From assembly GCF_900660545.1 (NCBI RefSeq), contig NZ_LR214986.1:434001-498000 (forward strand): a stretch of DNA of 64,000 bases, given 5' to 3'. Origin of the DNA: Mycoplasmopsis cynos. Its GTDB lineage: Bacteria > Bacillota_I > Bacilli_A > Mycoplasmatales > Metamycoplasmataceae. The translations under genes were made by a program, and so were the position numbers. Under the pieces are notes generated by a model. That model was not told the origin of the DNA, searched no databases, and worked only from the letters and a program-made list of their open reading frames with translations. Position 1 is the stretch's first letter; every line of letters starts with the position of its first letter. Of this stretch, positions 31,446 through 41,593 are shown piece by piece.

Positions 31446-31462
31446 AAAAAAAAAAAAAAAAA
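31446..31462 (-). repeat. A17/T17 homopolymer upstream of the lipoprotein gene
   Basis: Seventeen A on the plus strand (T on the gene's strand). On the minus strand it is followed by GAAACAATATTAG, which contains a weak -10-like CAATAT about 4 nt after the tract. The geometry resembles the T20 tract before the second pnuC. Confidence 0.75.
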
Positions 31463-31748
31463 GCGGCTTTTAAATTCTTGATATATCAAACTACTAAAAG
31501 TAGAAATTTTATTTATTATAGATGTTAATAATTTATTTATTTTAGAACCCACCATCTACACTGAATTTGATAATAAAAAGTTTTACTGAGATCATGATTC
31601 TGGAAGTGTTATATACCTAAATAAAAATAATATAGAAGACGAAATAATTAAAAAACTTCAAAATTACAAAATTGATATTACAAGTGAAATTGAAATGATA
31701 AAATATCTTAAAAAGTATAAAGAATTCAACCTACATTTGGATAAATAA
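31463..31748 (+). pseudogene. unrecognised gene fragment on the plus strand
   Basis: An open frame that begins within the A17 tract, has no start codon and ends at TAA 31746-31748. It reads ILFIIDVNNLFILEPTIYTEF, then WDHDSGSVIYLNKNN and ITSEIEMIKYLKKYKEFN, with a UGA Trp. It looks like the 3' remnant of a gene. Family not recognised. Confidence 0.35.
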
Positions 31749-31764
31749 ACATTTATACATGTAT

Positions 31765-31844
31765 AACAAAATAATTATTCAAAAAAATCATCTATAACAA
31801 AGATGATTTTTTTGAGTGCGTTTGATTTCAATGCTATATAAATT
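31765..31844. repeat. repeat module A with bidirectional terminator
   Basis: An 80-bp module with a near copy at 38685-38761. It includes AAAAAAATCATC / GATGATTTTTTT, a strong bidirectional terminator, followed by GAGTG...ATGCTATATAAATT. It lies downstream of the minus-strand lipoprotein unit ending at 31890. Confidence 0.75.
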
Positions 31845-31889
31845 CTACACTACTTAGTTTTAAAGATTTTCTTCTTACTAATTTTCATT

Positions 31890-33125
31890 TTATGCCTTCT
31901 TTTTGTCGACAATTATTGTATAGACTTTATACTCACCAAGATCATTATATGAAATAACTTTATAAGTTTTTTGTTTTTGTTTCTCACTAACCACATGCTT
32001 AACTGTAGTTGTTGCATTTGTAAAAATCTTAAAGTTGTCATCGAAATCTTGTGAATTAATATTAATTATTTCTGAATTATTTTTATATTTAACTCCATTA
32101 TATTCATATCCAAAAATATCATTACTTTGACTAAAATTTAATATATCTTGTTTATCAATCCCTTTAAACGCAATATTTGTTATACCTAAAATGTGATTTT
32201 TTCCTTGATTATCTTGAGCTGGTTCTCAATGAATTCTAATTCAATTTGTTTTAACGGTTTTGAAAGAAATTACTTTTGCATGAGCTGTATTTGCTAAAGA
32301 TCCTGACATTCCTCTCATTGGCCCTAAATCCTCGTCTGTTATTTTATCTTGATTTTCTACATTAATTCAATTCTCACCGTCTTTTGAGTATTGAACAAAA
32401 ATTCTCTTAGGTAACTTACCACTTGAGTTCCCCTGGCTAGCATAAAGTCAAAAATTTACTTCAAATCTCGAAATATTTGTTGGTTCTTCTCAATGAAAAA
32501 CTAAATTTGTATCTTGTTCTTCACCAAATTTACCTCAGTTATCTCACCTAGAAGCACTAGATCTATAATTACCCGAACGATCAATAAGCTTAGGTAAATT
32601 GCTGCTATTACCGTCACGGGTACTTTTTTCCAAATCAATAGTTCAGCCTTCTTCCTTTGAAAAATAGTCGCTCTCATTTATATTTGATTTTAATTGAGTG
32701 ATAACATAGGTTTTTACAGGAAAATCATGGCCTTCATAATTAACTATTCCATTAATAGTAGTATTGGAGAAAATTTGCATATCATTATCTACAGATCAAG
32801 AAACAGGGTAGAACTTAAATTGATTTTGACTATTAACAAATTTTAACTCTGAAGGTAATTTATCCTTAATTAGGATATCTCCACTAAATTGTTTTACTAT
32901 AGGAAAAATAGGTATGTAGTCATTATTAGTATTTTCCACTACTTTTGATAACTGTTTTTTAGGAGTTAAGTTAGATAGTTTATTTGTAAATATAATGTTT
33001 TCATCATATTTCTCCATTGTTTTTTTATTATGGTTACTAATTTCATTGTTTGAGCAAGAAATGACAAAAAAAGAAGAAACAGGGATTAAAGATGTGAAAG
33101 ATAGAATTTTAAGCATTTTTTTCAT
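31890..33125 (-). CDS. lipoprotein with F5/8-type C (discoidin-like) domain
   Basis: A 411-aa lipoprotein. The signal peptide ends VISCS with Cys at about residue 24. The central part (residues ~165-350) reads SRWDNWGKFGEEQDTNLVFHW, ISRFEVNFWLYASQ, LPKRIFVQYSKDGENWINV and TNWIRIHWEP. This matches the strand order of F5/8-type C galactose-binding-like domains found beside bacterial glycosidases and adhesins. The C-terminal ~60 residues form a second small domain. Binding of host glycans or glycoproteins is a reasonable inference. It lies 57 nt downstream of the broken DUF31 protease gene in the same direction and may share its transcript. Confidence 0.7.
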
Positions 33126-33182
33126 AATAAGCCTCTTAAAATTTGAATATTTATTTTAAATTTTGTTCAGATTTTTTATTTT

Positions 33183-36100
33183 TTATTCATTAATTTCTTT
33201 AAAGAATCATGGAAGATCATATTTCTCAGGAAATCTTAAGTTTGCTCTCATTATTTGTGAAGCAATAGAGTGGTAATTTTTGAGTTTTAAAGGATTTTCA
33301 TTATCTCAATTAACTCCGAAAAAGTTAAAGTTTCTATTGTCATAAGCATAACCTTGTGAAGCCTTACGCGTATTATTACTTGCACCAGCTGTTCAAGTTG
33401 CTATGTAATTATCTCCACCAATATACATACCGCTTCCGGATGCTCCTCCACCAACAAAAATTTGTGAGTAAGGATTAAAGTATGGCACACCAACAACCAC
33501 TCTAGATTGGTTTCCATCATCACCTAGGGACACTGGTCTTCTGTTAATTGAACCAGCATATAGTGTTCCTGGTCATCCTAATGCAGAAATTTCTCTAATA
33601 TTAGGTACTGACATAGTTCCGCCTTTTTTATAACTTATGTCAATATTAACATTTCCTTTTTTCATTAAATGTTCGATTTTTCAAGCTATTTGCATATTAC
33701 CTGCTGCTCTTGCTTCGGATAGTTTTCGATTTAAATCAACAACGAATAATGTTAAATCTTGGCCACGGTTTTTAATGCTTCCATCTTTAGAAATTTGCTC
33801 TACACCACTTCAAAGTAATTTAATAGTTAAAGCTCTCCTACCTCTTCCTAAATTTAATTCTCCACTAGTTCTAACATTATAATATCTTTCTAAAGAATTC
33901 CCTATTCTATCAGGTGCTAGTGTGAAAACTTTATTTCCTTTTTCTTGCAGAAGATTACTATCTAACATACCAGAAAACTCATTTGGACTACCTTCGACAT
34001 GGCGATTGGTTAAAACGTAAAAAGTAGCATCATTTGGATCATCATTAACTTTCCCTAAAAATCCTAATGTACCAAATCAAGTATTACCATCAACTAATGC
34101 TGTCCTTGAATATGCAGAGTCTACTATATCTCAATCTCTTCAATCTCTTACTCTTAAATATTCAACGTTTAATTTATATCCATCATGTAATTTGTAATTA
34201 ACATTTTGATTTGGATAGTATACTGTTTTATCTTTTTGGAATTCAACATCACTATAAAATAAGATGGGTTGATTAGAACCGTTCATTTCAATGTGTTTGT
34301 AATCGAATCTATTTTGATTTATACCAAAATTTTCTTGCTCTTCATCATTGGTATATTTTATAGTTGTTTTAACTGCGGCAGGTAAGATGATAAATGCTCT
34401 ATTTTTATCAAACATAACACCATTTGAAAATTTTTGAACTTCAGGTTCATCAATTATTATTTTATTTGTATTATCTTCCATTGAAATTTTAATCTCTACA
34501 CCACGAGATTTAATTCAATTTAAAATAACAAAATAATTGAAACGACCACCAGCACCATCACTTGCAGACCTTTTAATTTTAATTGTTTTTTGTTCTATTA
34601 GTTTGTCAAATGAAACCTCAATGTCGATGGCACTTTCGAAATTTCTTACTCTACTATTTTTGCTTGGTATATTTAATAATGAGTTTGCTAGAATTTCAAA
34701 TTTTATAACTCTATTTCTAGAATTCTCTTTAAGTAAAGTTTTTTCTAAATATTTCTTTTCTAGTGTTCAAGAAGCAATGTTAGTTTTTTTATTTAAATTT
34801 CATAAAAGATCTTTTCAAAATGGTTCAATAATTCTTTCGCGAATAATTGAAGTTTCAGATTCTTGGATTGTTTTTAGGTTTTCGTTGGTAAAATCAAGGT
34901 TTTCATTAATTGTATTAATTTTGCTTAAAGCAAATCCCTTAATCTTGTATCAAGTATTCCCGAGTATTTTATTATTTGTTCTACCTGTAACAGCAAATCT
35001 TATATAAGCTTCATTATTTGCTATTTTTTTAATTTGGTCTACCTTAAATAAATTAGCAGGAAGACTATAATTTTGATATTCGACTTCATTGTTTTTGTTA
35101 TGTTTAAGTCGGATAACTCCATTATTCAATTCTTCTAAATTATTTATTCATTCGCTGGCTGTTTTTTGAGCAAGCAATTCATAATTTATTTCTATATCAC
35201 TTAATTTGATATTGTTTACCATTATTTCAGGATAAAGAGTTTGTTGATAGTCATTCACCATATTTATCAAAGTATATTCTTGATTATTTGTGTATCGAAT
35301 GCTTTTATTTCTTTTATTAATTCATCCTAATTTAAATGACATACCTCTTTTACCAACTTGTTTAGCATCATAAAAGTAAACGAAAAAGTTATTTGTTAAG
35401 TTGTTCAAATTAGTAGGATTAAACTCAATATTTTTATCATATAACGAAGCTTTTAACTCAACATAAGCATTATTATCTTGGTTTTCTCCGCGTGAGTTGT
35501 TGTTGTCTGCATTTTTTATTTGTAAAACATACTCAATATCACTAAAAGCTTTTTGGTCAATTATATCTTTTACATTAACTGTTCTGAAGTTTCTTTGTCC
35601 ATTTTGAGCTTCAGCATACCTGAATCCGAAATTTGATTCATTTATTGAATTAATTGCGTCAATAAATTCTTGACTAGGTTGCTTACTACTTTGAAAGTCT
35701 TCAGCAGTAAATATTTCTCCAGTAGGTTTTATATCACCTGAGCTAATTAATTTAAAGCTACGCAATCTCTTTGTTTTACTATATACTTCAGTAGGGTTCT
35801 TGATTTCAACTTCTTTACCATCTTTTTTGTATCATAAAATAATATCGACTCATCCATCATAGTCGCTGACATAATGATAATCCTTGATAAATATTTCATA
35901 TCTACCATATTTTGGCATTATATATAAATCATCAAAAGCTTTTTTTACATCTGAAGCTATGTAATTCATATGAGAATGCTTTGCACCATCCTTGAATTTA
36001 ACTTTAGTCATTAATGTAGAAATGTTCCCATTAATAATTTCCATTATTCTTCTTTTATCGACAATGTCACTATAACTTTCTTTTTCTTGTTCATTTTTAA

Positions 36101-38063
36101 CGAAATTAACATTTTTTATAGTTGGTATTCTTCATTTTTTAATAACTTGTTTATTGAATAAAACAGAAAAATCAGCAAAAACTTTTTTGTTCACATATTC
36201 ATAATTAGTTAATTCAAACTTAAAAAATTTACCAATTCTTGTTTTATTGGTTGTAAATCATTCTTTTTTCTGATCATTTGATAAATTCTTAAATTCTTCT
36301 AGAGAAAGTTTTTGTAAATCATCATAATTGATATTGAAAAATTGGTCTAAGTTATTAAAATTTAATGAATTAATTTGAGAAGTGACATCACCACTAAATA
36401 CTTTTGAAACATCCATCAAGTAACTAATTTCACTATTTGCTTTAAGTGAAACCTTAATTGTAACAATTAAATTATTTCAGTTATTTTCATCAAGCTTTAA
36501 ATCAATAATTTTGTAATCTACTTCTTCGGTATCAAAATTATCAAAAAGAATTTCTGCGCTCTTTAAGTTATAAGATGCAGAATAAGAATATTTTTCTAAA
36601 TCATATAGTGCACCATTTTCTGTTGTGCTTAAACTAAACAAAGAAGCAGTTTCTTTTTTGAAAAGATTTATAATGCTCTCTTCTTGCGGTTTAATATCAA
36701 ATTTTTCTTCGGTGTTTATTTTCTCAATTTCTACATAAAGATCAGAAATTAGCTTAAAATTATCTTCAGGATATAATAAATTAATTTTTTCTAACTTATT
36801 GTCATTATCAAATAACTCAACAAATTTTGTGATTTTTTTATAAAATTTAAGTGCATATGAAGACTTAAAGTTATTGTTCAAAATTTTTTCTTTTATTTCA
36901 TTGACTTTATTTTGTAAACGCTCGAATCTATCCATCATCTTTTTAAAAGACGTGCTTATATTTTTGAGTTCAGTTTCTTCTTCTAGTCCTTGAATTATTT
37001 CAATAAAATATTCTTTATTTTTATCACTAAGTATTGAATCATTTATAAAATTTATAAATTCAACTTTCTTTGCTTCTATATTTGAATTTAACTTTTTAAA
37101 TAAATCATTATAACTATCTATCTCTAGCAAGCTAACGATTTTTTCTGTCTTTTCTAAAAGAGACTTTTTGTTTTCTTCATCTATATTTTTGGATAATCTA
37201 ATTTTTTTAGTTAATTCATTCCTCTTTTGTTTAACGTGATTAGATACTAAATCTTTTTAAATTACTTTGTTTTTTAATTTTTCTATATACTCATTTGCTT
37301 TTGAATTAAATTCAACTAATGGATTATTTGTTAATGAATTATTTAAAAATATTTCTATATCATCAATTATTACTTTTATTTCTGATTCTTCTTTAGTTTT
37401 GTATAGACTTTTTAAATTGTTTAAATTACTATAATTAATATCAATTGATTTAATTAATTCAATGATTTTGTTTTTTAGTTTTGCATCATTAAATATTTTT
37501 ACAGAGTGATTTTTAAGATATTTTAAAATTAAATTATTAGAAAGAGACAGATTATTTATTTCTTTAATAAAAAGATCATATTCTGAATTTTTATTAATAA
37601 CTTTTGCATTTCTTTCTAAAATCAAGTTATATATATCTTGAATTCTTTTTACTGACTCACTATTAATCTCTAAAAAACTATTTGAGTTAGTATTTACTAA
37701 TTTATCAAACGCTTTTAATTCACTTGAAATAAAGTCATTATTTGAAAAATTACCTTCTAGTCCTTCATATATTTGTTCGATATTTAAATCATTTATTTTT
37801 TTATATTCATTAAAGAAGGAAATCATTGTATTTATTTGTTCTGAAGATAAAGAGATATTTTGATTATTTTTAATATTGTTTTTTATATTTTTGAAATACT
37901 TTTTATTATCATCTTTTTCAAAATATTGAAGCAATTCTTTTGTATTTTCATTATTTTGACTAACGTCCTGAGCGTTATCTACAGAACAAGATAAAGCAGT
38001 CATTGGTATAGCTGCTGTTCCACTTGTTAATATAAAAATATTTTTAATTTGTTTTTTTATCAT
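33183..38063 (-). pseudogene. DUF31 (MIP-like) serine protease lipoprotein, interrupted by one TAA
   Basis: A single frame of 1626 sense codons broken by TAA at 37257-37259. The first 268 residues have a lipoprotein signal (TALSCSV lipobox, Cys ~residue 26) and helical FIVAR-like sequence. After the stop the same frame continues ~1357 codons without a usable ATG near its beginning (nearest TTG at 37130, no ribosome binding site). The C-terminal part is a DUF31 trypsin-like protease: catalytic His in YVLTNRHVEGS (~34010) and Ser in VGGGASGSGMYIGG (~33440). DUF31 proteins include the mycoplasma immunoglobulin protease MIP. As sequenced, only the N-terminal lipoprotein fragment would be made efficiently. 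Confidence 0.75.
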
Positions 38064-38098
38064 TAAAGCCTTTCAATAAAAGATTTTTTATACTTTAT

Positions 38099-38104
38099 AT
38101 TATA
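38099..38104 (-). promoter_or_regulatory. -10 element for the DUF31 lipoprotein gene
   Basis: TATAAT on the minus strand ~35 nt before the ATG at 38063, which has GAAAGG as ribosome binding site. Confidence 0.45.
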
Positions 38105-38434
38105 AAATATTATTTTTATTTATTTATAAATAAAGTTAACTAAATTAAAGTGCGCGAAATATCCTAGATTTTTATACAGGGTAGTGAAAGAATTAAAATG
38201 ATACAGGTTCGATAAAAGTGATATAACTTACATATGGAAATATTATTCAGTTTAAATAAACAATTATTAAAGATTAACAAATTTTTAAAAAAAATAGAGA
38301 GAGATCTTTTATATTGATTGCTGAAGAAATAAAATAAATTTAAGTTATGGGGATATAGCTGAAATTGATACATAAAATTTTTAATATTTTCTAAGAAATT
38401 TAAAAAATATTTTTTAAAAATACAAAGGTTTTTG

Positions 38435-38501
38435 CTTACTTTTTTAAAAAAGTAAGACCTCTTAATTGCGATTAAGAGCGGAGATTAAAAAAAAAAAAAA
38501 A
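38435..38501. repeat. two adjacent palindromes and an A15 tract
   Basis: A perfect 22-nt palindrome CTTACTTTTTTAAAAAAGTAAG (38435-38456), then CTCTTAAT-TGCG-ATTAAGAG (38459-38478), then fifteen A (38487-38501). The surrounding 38105-38684 holds no gene that I can support; short frames on the plus strand near 38234-38420 are not convincing. Confidence 0.6.
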
Positions 38502-38684
38502 TCCATTTTTAAAAATTTATATAGAAAAATTTTAAGAAAACATTTTATGTTTTCTAACTTTTATATTATCTCTTTTAATAAAAAATATCAATTTTAAATA
38601 TTTAAAATTTTCAATAAAATAGTCCTATTTTTTAGGACTAAAAACATAACAAAAACTGTCTCATACTTAATGTTATTCTACAAT

Positions 38685-38761
38685 AACAAAATAATGATTC
38701 AAAAATCACCTATAATAAAGATGATTTTTTGAGTGTGATTGAATTAAATGCTATATAAATT
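38685..38761. repeat. repeat module B (degenerate terminator copy)
   Basis: A near copy of the module at 31765-31844; the terminator stem has one mismatch (AAAAATCACC / GATGATTTTT). It abuts the stop codon of the repeat-containing surface protein. Confidence 0.75.
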
Positions 38762-41423
38762 AACTTAAACTAATAGTTTGCTCGTAATCCTTATTTTTAA
38801 TTTTATATTTTACTATTAAAACATTATTTTTATAACTTGCGTTTAATAAAAAGGTTTTATTTTTTCCCTTTTTCTTTGATTTTTCTATTTCTAGATCATT
38901 TGGATTAATATCACTTTTCAATTTAAAAATTTGATTATTTTTCTTACTATTTTTCCCTTTTATTCCAAAGCCTTTAAATGTCGCATATCATTGAAGCTTA
39001 AGATTTTCATCATCTAATGAAACTAATTTTTTAAATTTTTCAATTGACTCTTCTTTTTTATCATCAAATCAAATAAGTATATTATTGAATTTATCTTCCA
39101 TTTCTTTTGGTGTAGAAGGGACTTTTGCTGAGTCTTGAGACGGTGTTTGAGTATTAGGTTCTTTTGAAGGAGTTTGTTGAATCTGAGGGTTTTGAGTTTG
39201 CGTTCCGGAATTAGATTTAGTTGTTCCATTAATTGATGAACCTTGATTTGGCTTATTTATTTCAGGAGTTGTTGGATTAGGCTGTTGATTCGAACTAGAT
39301 GAAGATGAATTATTTATATTAGTTTGATCAGATGAACTAGAACCAGGATTCATTAAGTTTTTATTAGTTTGAGTTTTAGAAGTATCTTTAATACTGTTAG
39401 AAGTTGTATCAGTCGTTGTGCTTTGATGTGTTTTTTGTGTTGAATGCGGTGTATTTAATTGTGGTTCTTGAACTTTTTCTGTATCTTGTTGTGCTGAATT
39501 TTTTGGTAATTGATATTTTAATTCAATTTTTTGTTCATATTCTTTATCATTAAATTTGTATTTAACTATCAAGACTTCATCTTTATAATTAGCTTCTAAC
39601 TCAAGATTTTTAGCTTTTGATTTAGTTTTATTAAATTTTTCTAATTCTTTTGAATCAATTTCGCTTTTTAATTTAAAAATTTGATTATTAGATTCTTTCC
39701 CTTTTTTAGCTATACCAAAAAAACCATTATGTGATTTATATCATTGAAGTTTAAGACTTTCATCATTTGATGTAACTAATTTTTTAAATTTTTCAATTGA
39801 CTTTTCTTTTTTATCATCAAATCAAATAAGTATATCACGATATTTACTTTCTGATTGATTTTGACTAGGGTTATTTGTTGATGAAGATGATGATGAATCA
39901 ACCGAATTATCTTTTTTTACATCTTGATTTTGCATATCAGTACCTGGAGCTTGATCGACTTGTGTACTTGAGTTAGAAATGGCAGATGAACTATTTGGAT
40001 TAACTTCCATTGTAGATGGTGATTCAGTTTTGCCTTTTGGTTTATTATCTATTTGATGAGAGTTTGTATTAGAATTAGAAGGTGATTTTTGTTGCGATTG
40101 ATCAATACTTTGCGGATTAGTTGGTTGAGTAATTTGGGTATTCTGTTCTACTTGTTGATCTTGTTTTTTAAGTGTGCTATCATTTGGTTTAGACGGAACA
40201 TTTTGCATTGAATTTTGTGTTACACCAGGCTGAAATTGTTGAATATTTTCACCAATTGCATTTGTGTTTTTTTGTTTTGTTTTTGTTCCTTGATCATTTT
40301 TTGAAGAATCTTTTTGTGAGTGATCTATTTTAGTTTTATCATTTTGGGAGTTTTTATTTGGTGATATTTGATTTTTGGATTCTTGATCATTTTGTTTCAT
40401 TGAATCATCTTTTTTAATATTTGAACTTGCATCATTTTGGTTTTTTTCTGCATTAGATCCTTGAGTATTATCTTGAGATCCTTGAACTTCATTATCATTG
40501 GAAGGTTCTTGTAGTTTTGAACTAGAAGATGAATTTGAACCAACTTTATTTTCTTTTTCATTTTCTTTATTTATTTTATTTATTAATTCATTTAATGATT
40601 CAATATCATTTGCTTTATCAAGTTCAGAACGTAATTTAGATTTTTCAGGATTTTTATTATCTAATAAGCTTAACTTTTCAGAAACTTTTATATTTTCTTT
40701 ATTAAATTCTTCATTAATTTTGACTTTTATGTTTTCAAAATCTTTTTCAGTAGTTTCATAACTTTTGATACTTGAAAGAATGCTTTGATATTGATCTGAA
40801 CCCTTTAGCTTATCTAAAAGTTTTTCTGTTTCTTTTTGAATTACATTAAGTTTTTCTTCTGCATTGCTAGATAATTTTTTAACTTCATCAATCGAGTTAG
40901 ACGATTTTACTTTATTTATTAATTGAGTCTTTTCTTGATTATAGTCTGAAAGTTTTTGAATATTTTTTAGTGCTAGTTCTTTTTCAAGGTTTAATGTTTT
41001 TTTAGAATCATTTTGGATTTTAAGACGTTCGTCTGCTGAAATCGCTCTTTTTAATTTTTCAAGCAATCTATTTTTTTCTTCACCTTGGGTATAATTTTTT
41101 ATATCATTTTTAATTTTATTATCTTCCTCTTGAATTTGTTTTAAAACTTTTTGAGTTAACATTTCTAATTTAGTTAAATTTTCTGCTGAGTAAGACTTGT
41201 GTTTAATATCACTAACAAAACTCATTGCTTCATTTTTCAATATCAATTGAATAACTCTTTTAGACATTGAATCTAGATTGGTTAATTTATTATGATATAA
41301 ATTAATCTTATTTTTTGTAGATTGATTTATTGAAATTCATATTAAGCTAGCACTAGAAATTGCTAAAAATGGAACTGATAACCCTAAAATTATTTTAAAT
41401 TTTCTTTTTTTATGTTTTCACAT
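38760..41423 (-). CDS. membrane-anchored surface protein with two C-terminal repeat domains
   Basis: An 887-aa protein. The N-terminal anchor (residues ~8-32) has no lipobox. A helical coiled-coil/FIVAR-like region (residues ~50-330) follows, then a Ser/Gln/Asn/Pro-rich low-complexity region to ~520. Two ~105-residue repeats (residues ~527-635 and ~781-887) both begin ILIWFDDKKE and run through KFKKLV, LKLQWY, NQIFKLKS and VLIVKYK. They are separated by a second Thr/Gln/Ser/Asn-rich linker. The architecture is that of a stalked adhesin or ligand-binding surface protein. The repeat domain is not one I recognise. AAAGG precedes the start. Confidence 0.78.
39021..39835 (-). repeat. 62-nt direct repeats within the surface protein gene
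   Basis: 39021-39082 and 39774-39835 are identical except for one base, encoding the start of the two C-terminal repeat domains. Recombination between them would delete one 753-bp unit (251 codons) in frame. Confidence 0.85.
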
Positions 41424-41541
41424 CTGTTTTCCTTTATTATTATATTGTTTATATGTATATTAATATATTAATTTTATTAAAGTATAAATAAATATGATTG
41501 TGATAGATTATATCTTGTATATCAAGGGTTTAGCCAAAAAT

Positions 41542-41581
41542 AAAATAACTTATTTTATTTTAATAAGTTATTTTATTTTTT
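41542..41581 (-). terminator. terminator of the helicase-ArsR-ABC operon
   Basis: AAAATAACTTATT / AATAAGTTATTTT stem, 13-50 nt after the last ABC gene, with AT-rich flanks. It could also act on the plus strand. Confidence 0.65.
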
Positions 41582-41593
41582 AACAGAAATGCT

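Noticed and set aside
34537-35007. 156-codon plus-strand frame
   Set aside because: It is antisense to the continuous DUF31 lipoprotein frame and has no ribosome binding site or motif.
38234-38420. Short plus-strand frames (ERDLLYWLLKK..., KFKLWGYSWNW...)
   Set aside because: Different frames, no start signals, low complexity; insufficient evidence for a gene or remnant.
38487-38501. A15 tract as a promoter switch for the DUF31 gene
   Set aside because: It lies more than 400 nt upstream of the start, and a nearer TATAAT (38104-38099) is a better promoter.
40498-40761. Plus-strand frame rich in Phe and Ser
   Set aside because: Shadow of the minus-strand surface protein; composition mirrors Lys/Glu codons of that gene.
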